Shown one piece after another: positions 8,796 through 16,988 of a DNA stretch of 64,000 nt. This DNA comes from Paucisalibacillus globulus. GTDB taxonomy: Bacteria > Bacillota > Bacilli > Bacillales > Amphibacillaceae. Each line of letters starts with the position of its first letter. Position 1 is the first letter of the stretch. Position numbers and translations under genes: made by a program. The stretch covers positions 615,476-679,475 of the forward strand of contig NZ_LT855386.1 of NCBI RefSeq assembly GCF_900184735.1, written 5' to 3'. The notes under the pieces were generated by a model. That model did no database searches, had not been told where the DNA came from, and saw nothing but the letters and a program-made list of their open reading frames with translations.

Positions 8796-8943
8796 TCTAT
8801 GTCCTCCAGCTTATTATAGTATGATTTTATTTACCTATGAAGTATTTCAAAGACCCATTATTCTTTTATACTCATGTACTAATTATTACCTTTATCTAGA
8901 AATAATCAACATAATCTATTTAATTGTAGAAAAAACGCCATAA

Positions 8944-8983
8944 AAAAAGGATGTTTAAGGGCTAAAGCCTTGAACATCCTCCT
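8944..8983 (-). terminator. Terminator of yisL
   Basis: A long stem (AGGATGTTTAAGG / CCTTGAACATCCT, one mismatch). On the minus strand it ends in a run of seven T residues. Confidence 0.85.
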
Positions 8984-8990
8984 AAACTTA

Positions 8991-9359
8991 TTACATTAAT
9001 CCACCCGGCAAACGGAAAAATCCTAAAATTATAGTAATTAAGATTGAGATTAATAACACGCTCCAGCCAACTTTAGCTGAATCACCATCTTTAATTTTAC
9101 CTAGAGTCATTTCCATACCGGCAATAACCCCTACTCCAGCTAATCCCTTAACAATGGCTTCAGCAGTCATCGCGCCACTACCATTTAAGTAATGCATGAT
9201 TAAATCTCCACCGGAATATAAAATTAACAGATAGTCTAAACGAAGAATCATTTGTACAATTTTAGCTGCTTTTTCTTTACCTTGCTTATGTAATACTAGT
9301 GATACAATAAACAGAATGATCGCAAGTGCCCATGCTGTTACATGTAGATGTGTGTTCAT
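8991..9359 (-). CDS. yisL: YisL family membrane protein (UPF0344/DUF1516)
   Basis: 122 residues with four hydrophobic segments and the N-terminus MNTHLHVTAWALA typical of YisL. Other family marks are the KIVQMILRLDYLLIL segment and a C-terminal LPGGLM-like end. It is an inner-membrane protein of unknown function, conserved in Bacillaceae. The ATG has AGGAGGAAAATA upstream. It is monocistronic with its own terminator, and the next gene, rocD, is divergent. Confidence 0.85.
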   Translation of the reverse strand: MNTHLHVTAWALAIILFIVSLVLHKQGKEKAAKIVQMILRLDYLLILYSGGDLIMHYLNGSGAMTAEAIVKGLAGVGVIAGMEMTLGKIKDGDSAKVGWSVLLISILITIILGFFRLPGGLM

Positions 9360-9574
9360 TATTTTCCTCCTATTTCTAAAACAAGTCTATAATATATCTA
9401 TTCTACTATACCACGGATATGAATGATAACATATGAAAAATTATTGACAAAGTTAATCTATTTTATTCTCTATAGGGTTTTCATGTTTAAAATGGGTCCA
9501 TATTCTTTCATGGCAATTTCAGTTTAACAATTTTCTAAGTTGTGTTACATTTGCTATATAGGAGGCGAATTTGA

Positions 9575-10771
9575 ATGGCAAATTTGAGTAAAAAAATAAT
9601 AAATCAAACTGATAATTTCGGTGCTAAGAACTACCATCCACTACCTGTTGTTGTGGCTAAAGCAGAAGGTGTTTGGGTGGAAGATCCTGAGGGCAATCGT
9701 TATATGGATATGCTTAGTGCATACTCTGCTGTAAACCAAGGACATCGACATCCAAAAATAATTGACGCATTAGTTGAACAAGCAGGTAAAGTAACACTAA
9801 CCTCCCGCGCTTTTCATAATGACCAATTAGGTCCATGGTATGAAAAGATTTGTAAGCTAACGAATAAAGATATGGCTCTTCCCATGAATACTGGTGCAGA
9901 GGCTGTAGAAACAGCAGTAAAAGCTGCTCGTCGTTGGGCATATGATGTAAAAGGAGTACCAGAAAACAAGGCTGAAATTATTGCGTGTGAAGGAAACTTC
10001 CACGGGCGTACAATGCTAGCTGTTTCTTTATCATCTGAAGCGGAATACAAGCGTGGTTTTGGTCCAATGCTTCCTGGAATTAAGTTAATCCCTTATGGTG
10101 ATATCGATGCACTTAAAGCTGCAATAAATGAAAATACTGCTGGATTCCTTTTCGAACCAATCCAAGGGGAAGCAGGCATTGTCATTCCACCAGAAGGATT
10201 CTTAAAAGAAGCATATGAAGTATGTAAAGAAAATAATGTACTTTATATTGCTGATGAAATCCAAGCAGGTCTAGCTCGTACTGGTAAGATGTTTGCCAAC
10301 GTCTGGGAGGGTGTTGAACCTGACATGTTGATTCTTGGTAAAGCACTAGGTGGAGGTGTAATGCCAATCTCCTGTGTTGTTGCTAACAAAGACATTTTAG
10401 GTGTATTTAACCCAGGATCTCACGGTTCCACATTTGGTGGTAATCCACTAGCATGTGCCGTATCCATCGCATCACTAGAAGTATTAGAAGATGAAAAGTT
10501 AGCTGATCGATCCCTGGAACTCGGAAACTATATGATGCAAGAACTTAGAAGTATTGATAATCCAAAGATTAAAGAAGTTCGTGGAAAAGGTTTATTTATC
10601 GGTGTTGAACTCACCGAGTCAGCTCGTCCTTATTGTGAAGCATTGAAAGAAAAAGGGTTACTATGTAAAGAAACACATGAAAATGTAATCCGCTTTGCAC
10701 CACCACTTATTATCAGTAAAGAAGATTTAGATTGGGCTTTAGGCCATATTAAAGAAGTATTAAAGGGTTAA
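9575..10771 (+). CDS. rocD: Ornithine aminotransferase
   Basis: 398 residues, about the length of RocD in Bacillus (401). It moves the delta-amino group of ornithine to 2-oxoglutarate, giving glutamate-5-semialdehyde, in arginine/ornithine catabolism and proline supply. Class III aminotransferase features are clear: [23 protein letters not shown] (PLP contacts), [26 protein letters not shown], and the PLP lysine in [10 protein letters not shown]. The ATG has GGAGGCGAATTTGA just upstream. A TTGACA hexamer lies at 9444-9449, but no convincing -10 follows at normal spacing. No other roc genes are adjacent. A terminator follows closely. Confidence 0.93.
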   Translation: MANLSKKIINQTDNFGAKNYHPLPVVVAKAEGVWVEDPEGNRYMDMLSAYSAVNQGHRHPKIIDALVEQAGKVTLTSRAFHNDQLGPWYEKICKLTNKDMALPMNTGAEAVETAVKAARRWAYDVKGVPENKAEIIACEGNFHGRTMLAVSLSSEAEYKRGFGPMLPGIKLIPYGDIDALKAAINENTAGFLFEPIQGEAGIVIPPEGFLKEAYEVCKENNVLYIADEIQAGLARTGKMFANVWEGVEPDMLILGKALGGGVMPISCVVANKDILGVFNPGSHGSTFGGNPLACAVSIASLEVLEDEKLADRSLELGNYMMQELRSIDNPKIKEVRGKGLFIGVELTESARPYCEALKEKGLLCKETHENVIRFAPPLIISKEDLDWALGHIKEVLKG

Positions 10772-10778
10772 TGAAAGG

Positions 10779-10808
10779 AATGTCGCACCAAGTGTGCGGC
10801 ATTTTTAT
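10779..10808 (+). terminator. Terminator of rocD
   Basis: A 10-bp stem (AATGTCGCAC / GTGCGGCATT, one G-T pair), a 5-base loop and a T-rich tail. Confidence 0.85.
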
Positions 10809-10913
10809 TTTGGTTTGATTTTATGCTTGAGGAGACTCGGGGGGCCTGGATTTCTCTTCGGGCAGATGATGACGGTTCTCGGGTGCATCCTCTATCAAAT
10901 TGGTTACATATTG

Positions 10914-11081
10914 GTTACATGGTTATAGAGCATGGGCTCATCCTCTCTCATATCAGGCTCAAGGTAATAGGGATTGGGCATATCTTTTCACAGATAAGGC
11001 TCATGCTATCAAGTATCGGTTGCATGCCTTACCACTTCAAACCCATACTCCAAACACTCAGGGGTCCATCCTCCCACACAC
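10914..11081. repeat. Degenerate 42-bp tandem repeats (family 1, second locus)
   Basis: In the 413-bp gap between rocD and gerPA, four diverged units keep an exact 42-bp register (starts 10914, 10956, 10998, 11040). The best unit, at 10998, shares GGCTCATGCTAT and the TATCGG, GCATG and ACTTCA blocks with the 42-bp array at 42830-43165. Further diverged copies out of register may extend left to about 10870. Open frames across this stretch are artefacts of the period being a multiple of three. Confidence 0.65.
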
Positions 11082-11184
11082 CATCCACTAGTTTATTTTC
11101 CACCTGGTTCAGCCCCCAAATTTCCCCCGCCATCCTTTCAACAAATCCACTACCAAACATAAACTAACAAAAAGGAGGGATCTT

Positions 11185-11397
11185 ATGCCAGCAAAAGTAG
11201 GAGCTGTAAAAATAAATACCGTATCATCTTCCAGTATTTTTAATATTGGGGATGTGTATTCCATGAATCCACAGAGTAGTGCAAAGACTTATGCTGGTGG
11301 AGGATCTTTTAATACTGGGGACGGAAATCGGATTAATCTTAACCAATCACATACGTATGTGTATGACAAAGACTTTATCGATCAACCGACAACCTAA
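11185..11397 (+). CDS. gerPA: Spore germination protein GerPA
   Basis: 70 residues, first gene of the six-gene gerP operon. GerP proteins are made in the mother cell late in sporulation, sit in the coat, and are needed for germinants to pass to the inner-membrane receptors (established in Bacillus). Typical features are the MPAKVGAVKINTV start, SIFNIGDVYSMNP, and the GGGSFNTGDGN core shared with GerPF. A strong AAAAGGAGGGATCTT ribosome binding site precedes the ATG. gerPB follows after 14 bases. GerPA and GerPF are paralogous, so the name rests on position as well as sequence. Confidence 0.88.
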   Translation: MPAKVGAVKINTVSSSSIFNIGDVYSMNPQSSAKTYAGGGSFNTGDGNRINLNQSHTYVYDKDFIDQPTT

Positions 11398-11411
11398 TGA
11401 GGTGAAAAATC

Positions 11412-11612
11412 ATGAATATTACGGTTCATCAATCCATTCATATTAATCTATTGAAAGTTGGGGTAATATCCAACTCTTCTGTCTTACAAATTGGGAGTAC
11501 TGGAGCAATACAAGCCCAATCGGATTTATATAATACGGGAGGATATACTGAGCCCGCTGAGGAAGCGGATCCCTCTAGCCAGACACTGCCTATTGTTCCA
11601 CTTTCTCCGTAG
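11412..11612 (+). CDS. gerPB: Spore germination protein GerPB
   Basis: 66 residues. The SISNSSVLQIGSTGAI-like core (here VISNSSVLQIGSTGAI) and SDLYNTGGYTEP are hallmarks of GerPB. Its role is in coat permeability to germinants with the rest of GerP. The ATG has GAGGTGAAAAATC upstream, 14 bases after gerPA. Slightly shorter at the C-terminus than the B. subtilis protein (77 residues). A gap of 106 bases separates it from gerPC. Confidence 0.9.
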   Translation: MNITVHQSIHINLLKVGVISNSSVLQIGSTGAIQAQSDLYNTGGYTEPAEEADPSSQTLPIVPLSP

Positions 11613-11621
11613 GGCATAAAG

Positions 11622-11649
11622 CACAAAACTCTGTAGGTTGCATACGATA
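11622..11649 (+). promoter_or_regulatory. Possible sigma-K promoter inside the gerP operon, before gerPC
   Basis: CATACGATA at 11641-11649 fits the sigma-K -10 consensus CATAnnnTA exactly. CACA at 11622-11625 could be its -35 (AC core), with a spacer of 15, one shorter than usual. It lies in the unusually wide gerPB-gerPC gap. A weak inverted repeat (GATACTATAGG / CCATAGTATTC) follows. Inferred from consensus only. Confidence 0.35.
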
Positions 11650-11718
11650 CTATAGGTATTTGCCTAGGTCCAAACTGGCACTATAAATCCATAGTATTCA
11701 AGTGAGGTGGAGTCAACC

Positions 11719-12300
11719 ATGTACGAGTGGAACAACTTTATGTATCAACAACAGCAATATCAACTTCAGCAAAGCGAAAAGATGAAAGAGCTAGAAGAAA
11801 GAATATCTAACCTTGAAAAACAACTACAAGAAAATAATAGCCTGCGTGTTGATAAAATAGAATATCATTTTGATCAACTTAAAATTGAACGATTAGATGG
11901 TACACTTCATATTGGATTATCCCCTAATGATTTAGCAAATATTGATGACTTGGGAATCCCTACAGCCAAACAATCTACAGTAGTCAATCCCGTTACTCGA
12001 AAGCTCGTACCACAATTAAATCAATTTATTAATGAGCGCGGCCCCAAAATGATACATGAATTATCAGAGAAACACAATAAGCCTATTAACCATAAATTAG
12101 AGGGTGATATCATTCACGATATTTTAGGTCAAATACCAGACCGGATCCAGTTTTACGAAAATGAAGCAAAAGAAAAACACCAAATCACTCATCCTCAGCA
12201 ATTAGAAAGTTTTATTTCAGACCATATTAAAAAGGAAGTCTATCATTCTTTACAGCGCTTTATTGAAAATACTGAAGATCAAAAAGGGGAATCTGAATGA
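11719..12300 (+). CDS. gerPC: Spore germination protein GerPC
   Basis: 193 residues from the ATG at 11719, which has GAGGTGG eight bases upstream; a GTG at 11707 in the same frame overlaps that site and is not used. The N-terminal half is a coiled coil (about residues 8-45, KMKELEERISNLEKQLQEN) followed by KIEYHFDQLKIERLDGTLHIGL, a conserved GerPC stretch. It is the largest GerP protein and acts in the spore coat. Its stop codon overlaps the gerPD start (ATGA), which implies translational coupling. Confidence 0.88.
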   Translation: MYEWNNFMYQQQQYQLQQSEKMKELEERISNLEKQLQENNSLRVDKIEYHFDQLKIERLDGTLHIGLSPNDLANIDDLGIPTAKQSTVVNPVTRKLVPQLNQFINERGPKMIHELSEKHNKPINHKLEGDIIHDILGQIPDRIQFYENEAKEKHQITHPQQLESFISDHIKKEVYHSLQRFIENTEDQKGESE

Positions 12301-12476
12301 ATATAGAAGTTCATAATTGGGGGTTATGTGTCGGAAACGTTGCAATTGAAACAGTGGCTTCCTCTTCGGTATTTTTAATTGGAGATAACGAGGAAATTAA
12401 ACTATCTTCCTTTTTCGATACTCCACCTGAATCCTATATTGTTGGTAACCTTGTACCATTAAGCCCTCAGACTTAA
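12297..12476 (+). CDS. gerPD: Spore germination protein GerPD (short)
   Basis: 59 residues. The sequence MNIEVHNWGLCVGNVAIE continues with VASSSVFLIGDNEEIKLSSFFDTPPE and ends VGNLVPLSPQT, the usual GerPD layout. The ATG overlaps the gerPC stop as ATGA. It occupies the expected fourth position of the operon, with gerPE 15 bases downstream. Small enough to be missed by length-filtered gene calling, but the family motif and coupling make it secure. Confidence 0.9.
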   Translation: MNIEVHNWGLCVGNVAIETVASSSVFLIGDNEEIKLSSFFDTPPESYIVGNLVPLSPQT

Positions 12477-12491
12477 GTAGAGGTGACATAA

Positions 12492-12860
12492 TTGAATCAT
12501 CGTCTAGTTCATCTTCAAATGAGTGCAATAAATTCTATTGCAGGTAGCTCTATCTTTAATATAGGTGATACCGTCCATTTTAACCCTAGATTCAAAGCCA
12601 TTGCAGTACAACGGGAGTCAAATGTTTGGAATGAAGCTTATGATTATGATTTCGAAGACTTTTCTATATTCAAAAGAGAAGCAAATTGGATTAAGAATAC
12701 GATACCGATTGAAACCTATTTTGTTCAGCATAAAAGTGATATAAGAGTAAATAATGTATCGATAACTGGGGTTAGTCAAGCTTCTACGGTACAGTTTGGT
12801 GGCCTTAAGAAAATAAATACTGAATCACGAATCAAGCATATACGTATTTTGCAGGATTAA
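12492..12860 (+). CDS. gerPE: Spore germination protein GerPE
   Basis: 122 residues from a TTG start preceded by GAGGTGACATAA. The N-terminal SAINSIAGSSIFNIGDTVHF and the C-terminal NNVSITGVSQASTVQFGG are the two GerPE core segments, each containing the Ser-x-x-x-x-Gly theme common to GerP proteins. The middle is variable. Part of the coat permeability system. It ends 81 bases before gerPF. Confidence 0.87.
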   Translation: MNHRLVHLQMSAINSIAGSSIFNIGDTVHFNPRFKAIAVQRESNVWNEAYDYDFEDFSIFKREANWIKNTIPIETYFVQHKSDIRVNNVSITGVSQASTVQFGGLKKINTESRIKHIRILQD

Positions 12861-12941
12861 TAAAATAGGAAAAGCTAGGAAACACAGATTTATACATCCC
12901 ATCATATTTTATAATAAATTCATTATTAGTAGGTGTACTCT

Positions 12942-13160
12942 ATGCCATCAATTGTCGGACCAATAAAAATAAATAGCGTAGGCGGAGGAGTAGTGAATTT
13001 CGGTGATTCATTTTATCTTTCTCCCAAAAGCACATCAAAGACAAGTGCTGGATCCGGCTCTTTCAATACCGGAGACTTTATTAATACTAATACTGGTGTA
13101 AGCTCTACCAACCCAATTGATCCAGATGTCAACGATCAAAATCAAACAGCAAACACTTAA
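12942..13160 (+). CDS. gerPF: Spore germination protein GerPF
   Basis: 72 residues from the ATG at 12942 (MPSIVGPIKINSV). The GTG at 12933 in the same frame lies within the AGGTG ribosome binding site. The motif GGGVVNFGDSFYLSPKSTSK, then GSGSFNTGDFINTNTG and DPDVNDQNQTANT, is textbook GerPF. Last gene of the operon, paralogous to GerPA, facing addA across a shared terminator. Confidence 0.9.
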   Translation: MPSIVGPIKINSVGGGVVNFGDSFYLSPKSTSKTSAGSGSFNTGDFINTNTGVSSTNPIDPDVNDQNQTANT

Positions 13161-13200
13161 AAGAGCGAGAAGCTAGATACCATTAATGTAGCCACATTAA

Positions 13201-13240
13201 AAATCCGTCTCCAACTTAGAGTAAGGAGACGGATTTATTT
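13201..13240. terminator. Bidirectional terminator between gerPF and addA
   Basis: A perfect 12-bp stem (AAATCCGTCTCC / GGAGACGGATTT), with an A-rich flank on the left and T-rich on the right, so it can serve both convergent operons. Confidence 0.85.
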
Positions 13241-13244
13241 ACTT

Positions 13245-16200
13245 TCAATCTTTCGGAACTTTTACTAATAATTGTTTGTTGAAGAAGTAAAGATAGGTTT
13301 CCTCGACAGGTGATTTCCATATCGTCTCAAGTGCATGTCGGTATAAAGTTAGTTGGACTTTATATCGGTTGATAAGTTTTTGAATAATGGTATCCGTAAC
13401 TTCATCTTGTTGAATAAAGTCTGTCTTATAGTCTAGTATTATCCAACCGTTTCCTGAAGGGATTACCGCATCGAATACCCCTTGGACAAGTACTTGTTCA
13501 TTCGTATCACTTTGCCAATTAGCATATACTTCACTAGCTGGCAGCGTGATACTAAATGGAACCTCTCGATATAGTTTTTCTGCCTGTAGCATTTTCAAGG
13601 CGATTTCAGTATCAAAGAACTTCTCAATTGCCTTTACATCAATGGAATCGGCTTCCTGTCTTCGTAAAATTTCACGCTCTACTAAACTCTCTATAAATTC
13701 AAGAATTTCATCTCGTTGCATCTTTTGCCGGAATGGAATATGTTGCATCACGGTGTGCATGGCTGTCCCTTTTTCAGCCGCAGAGAGTGTCTTTTCCTTC
13801 TGCATGAACAAAGGCTTTTTTACAATTGGCGTTTTAAATGGCTGTACCAGTTGCGTTGCACTATATTCGTCTTTAATTTCACGTTGTCTTTTAATTTCAG
13901 TTACACTTTGTTTAGCACGTGAATGTGCTGCCTCATCAAACGGGTATTGATATGAAAGTCGATTGTCAACAAAGGAATCCAGTTCGGCATCTTCTAATTC
14001 AACAGGTTGCCAAGCTTGAATCTTTTCCCTAAGTTGCAAATCTTCTTCTAGAGACTCCTCATCCAAATTCGCAAGCTCACTACCATGCAAAATAGTAATA
14101 TCCCATTCAGAAGGATCTACACGTATTTCTTCAAGAACTACATCCTTTACATCCTCTGAGCGAAGCACTTCGGTATGCTGATGACGCATCAATGCTGGTC
14201 CTATCCAGTCTAAATATGATTTAGACTGAATTCTAAAATGAGCTGGCAGTATCCATTCTGAATGTTCCATAATAGAATGCCACTTTTCCTGTTTCTTGAC
14301 AAAGGAAGCCACATTACCAACCATGACAAGCTTTTCTCGAGCACGAGTTAGTGCTACATATAGCACTCGCATTTCCTCTGCTAAAAGCTCTCTTCGCTTT
14401 TCTTCTCGAATAGCATGGAAAAATAACGTTGGATAGGTAATCCTTTTTATTGGATCAATATATTTCGATGCAAAGCCTAAATCCTTGTGCAATAAGTATC
14501 TCTGATTTAAATCCATCATGTTAAATTGCTTGTCCACAGCGCCCACAATCACTACAGGAAATTCAAGCCCTTTACTTTTATGAATCGTTATTATTCTAAC
14601 GACATCTTCCTGTTCACTAAGTGCTCTAGCAGCTCCTAAATCATCCCCTTTTTCCTCCATTCGTTCAATGAAGCGAAGAAAGCGGAATAATCCCCGGAAT
14701 GACGTAGTTTCATAGCCTCTAGCACGATCATATAAAGCCCGTAAATTTGCCTGGCGTTGTCTCCCTCCTGGCATACCACCAACAAAATCAAAGTAGCCAG
14801 TTTCTCGGTATATCTGCCAAATAAGTTCTGAGAGTGCACCTTGTCTTGATGCCAACCGGAATTGTTCTAGCTTTTGGATAAATCGGTCTATTTTGGTTGT
14901 TAAATCATCTATATGTTCTTTGCGATATTTTTCTAATGCTTCATAATACGTACCACGCTTATCAGCTAGTCGGACTTTAGCGAGTTCATTTTCATTCAAG
15001 CCAACAATCGGTGATTTCAAAACCGAAGCTAGTGGTATATCCTGCCTAGGATTATCAATAACTTTCAGCAGATTTAACATTATCTTTACTTCAATTGCAT
15101 CAAAATAGCCCGTAGAAAGTTCGGCATATACTGGAATACCTTGCTTCTTTAATTCCTCTACAATGGTCGGTGCCCAGGTCATCGAACGAAGTAAAATGAC
15201 AATATCCCGATACTGTACATCTCGTAACGTCTCACTTGCTTTATCCACTACTTGAAGTGGAGAATTATCCTCGGTTCCAATCCATTGTTTGATTTTCATT
15301 GCATATGCTCTAGCTTCTAATTGTGCATTCTCGAGATCCTGGTAATTTTCCTCATCCGTACTCTCCTCATCCTCAGACTTCTCTTTTTCCTCCGGCATTT
15401 CACGATCAATAATAATCAGTTCAGGATTTGGCTCCTGTAATGGTAGAGAATCATACATTTTATTACCGTAGATTAATTCAGCATCCTGATCATAATTAAT
15501 CTCGCCAAGATTTTCATCGAGAATTTGTCTAAAGATATAGTTAGCACCCACAAGTACGAGCTCGCGGCTTCTGAAATTACTAGCTAAATCGATTCGAGTA
15601 GCTGGATTATCACTTAATGCAAAACGCTTGTATTTCTCAATAAAAAGTGATGGTTCGGCATGTCTAAATCGGTAGATACTTTGTTTCACGTCCCCAACCA
15701 TAAACATATTTCCTGGGCCAACCTGATCACTAATTAGGGTAATGATCGTTTCTTGTACAAGATTCGTGTCCTGATACTCATCAACAAGTAGCTCACTAAA
15801 TTGCTTTTGTAAATTATTAGCAACAGTTGACGGTCTTGGGTCATCAGTTGTTGAGGTTTCATCCAATAATATTTGTAGACATAAATGCTCTAAATCTGAA
15901 AAATCAACTACTGACTTTTCCCTTTTTGCTACAGTAAAGCGATCAATAAACTCTTTTACAATCTCGGTTAATGTTTTAACAACTGGAGCCAATTCCCGCA
16001 TATCCTCCACATGTGTAGCTAGCTTTCTTTCAAACCAGTTGCTCTTCATTTTAATCCACTTACTCTTATAGCCATCACGTAACTTCTTCGCTTTTTCCCT
16101 TTTATCCTTATTTACTTTTGGTCTCTTCGTAGAAAGCGGGACAAACGTACTGCTATTCATAAATGTTTGGATATCATCCCAGCTTCCTAAATGATTAAGT

Positions 16201-16988
16201 GCATCTTGTAGCATAGCTAAGTCAGCCTCAATGGCTTCTACATAATGAAATGGTCCATCACTTTCCATGGCAATTCTTAGGGCGTGGTTCATTTCTTGTT
16301 CAATTCCACTAAATTTATCCTGAACTTCCCTTTTGATAATATCCAACCATGTTAAATCTTCTTCAGACCAATTCTCTGGTATTCGATATACTTCCGCTAG
16401 TTCATCTAACCAAACCTTTGGCCATGGATTTTGAACTGCAAAATTATATAAAGCGAGTACTAGCTTTTCTACATCTACATCATTACGGTCACCAGAAAAA
16501 CGTTCCACTACTTCAAAGAACTCTTCTTGTTCCCCGCCTTCCTTACCATACCAGTCCTCAAATAAATCTTGTAAGACATCCTGTTGCATCAAATCTGCTT
16601 CCATATCATTTGCAATGCGAAAGCTTGGATCAATATCTATTAAATAAGCATATTGCTTCACAATATCTAAACAGAACGAATGTAAGGTTGATATAGAAGC
16701 ACGCTGTAATAAAGATAATTGCTTTTTCAAATGGACAGAAGTAGGATCTTGTTCCAATGCTTTCTCAAGTGCTAATCCAACTCGGTTACGCATCTCCTGG
16801 GCGGCTGCGTTCGTAAACGTAACAACAAGAAGGGAGTCAATATCAACTGGATTATCTTTCTTTAATAGTTTTTGAATAATACGTTCTACAAGTACAGCAG
16901 TCTTACCCGAACCAGCTGCTGCAGCTACTAGTACATCGTTTCCCTCAGTATAAATAGCCGCTTCTTGTTCTTTTGTCCATTTAACCAA
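13245..16988 (-). CDS. addA: ATP-dependent helicase/nuclease subunit A
   Basis: 1247 residues. With AddB it forms the AddAB complex, the Gram-positive counterpart of RecBCD, which resects double-strand breaks to a Chi-like site for RecA loading. SF1A helicase motifs are complete: Walker A AAAAGSGKTA near residue 22, DEYQDTN (Walker B), GDVKQSIYRFR, ITIHKSKGLEFP, and LYVALTRAREKL. The C-terminal RecB-type nuclease has GWIILDYKTDF and the following YKVQLTLYRHALE. The start is a TTG with AAGGAGG nine bases upstream, inside the last codons of addB (8-base overlap), so the two are translationally coupled. Length is close to that of B. subtilis AddA. Confidence 0.95.
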   Translation of the reverse strand: MVKWTKEQEAAIYTEGNDVLVAAAAGSGKTAVLVERIIQKLLKKDNPVDIDSLLVVTFTNAAAQEMRNRVGLALEKALEQDPTSVHLKKQLSLLQRASISTLHSFCLDIVKQYAYLIDIDPSFRIANDMEADLMQQDVLQDLFEDWYGKEGGEQEEFFEVVERFSGDRNDVDVEKLVLALYNFAVQNPWPKVWLDELAEVYRIPENWSEEDLTWLDIIKREVQDKFSGIEQEMNHALRIAMESDGPFHYVEAIEADLAMLQDALNHLGSWDDIQTFMNSSTFVPLSTKRPKVNKDKREKAKKLRDGYKSKWIKMKSNWFERKLATHVEDMRELAPVVKTLTEIVKEFIDRFTVAKREKSVVDFSDLEHLCLQILLDETSTTDDPRPSTVANNLQKQFSELLVDEYQDTNLVQETIITLISDQVGPGNMFMVGDVKQSIYRFRHAEPSLFIEKYKRFALSDNPATRIDLASNFRSRELVLVGANYIFRQILDENLGEINYDQDAELIYGNKMYDSLPLQEPNPELIIIDREMPEEKEKSEDEESTDEENYQDLENAQLEARAYAMKIKQWIGTEDNSPLQVVDKASETLRDVQYRDIVILLRSMTWAPTIVEELKKQGIPVYAELSTGYFDAIEVKIMLNLLKVIDNPRQDIPLASVLKSPIVGLNENELAKVRLADKRGTYYEALEKYRKEHIDDLTTKIDRFIQKLEQFRLASRQGALSELIWQIYRETGYFDFVGGMPGGRQRQANLRALYDRARGYETTSFRGLFRFLRFIERMEEKGDDLGAARALSEQEDVVRIITIHKSKGLEFPVVIVGAVDKQFNMMDLNQRYLLHKDLGFASKYIDPIKRITYPTLFFHAIREEKRRELLAEEMRVLYVALTRAREKLVMVGNVASFVKKQEKWHSIMEHSEWILPAHFRIQSKSYLDWIGPALMRHQHTEVLRSEDVKDVVLEEIRVDPSEWDITILHGSELANLDEESLEEDLQLREKIQAWQPVELEDAELDSFVDNRLSYQYPFDEAAHSRAKQSVTEIKRQREIKDEYSATQLVQPFKTPIVKKPLFMQKEKTLSAAEKGTAMHTVMQHIPFRQKMQRDEILEFIESLVEREILRRQEADSIDVKAIEKFFDTEIALKMLQAEKLYREVPFSITLPASEVYANWQSDTNEQVLVQGVFDAVIPSGNGWIILDYKTDFIQQDEVTDTIIQKLINRYKVQLTLYRHALETIWKSPVEETYLYFFNKQLLVKVPKD

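Noticed and set aside
11158..11166. CATAAACTA, an exact sigma-K -10 match just before gerPA
   Set aside because: A start site from it would fall inside the ribosome binding site, leaving almost no leader; the true gerPA promoter is more likely further upstream.
10823..11167. Open frames between rocD and gerPA
   Set aside because: They cover the degenerate 42-bp repeats, start inside the region without a ribosome binding site, and match no family.
16349..16696. 115-residue frame antisense to addA, and other long antisense frames in addAB, comK, opuAA and yhaN
   Set aside because: They lack ribosome binding sites and lie wholly inside well-supported genes on the other strand.
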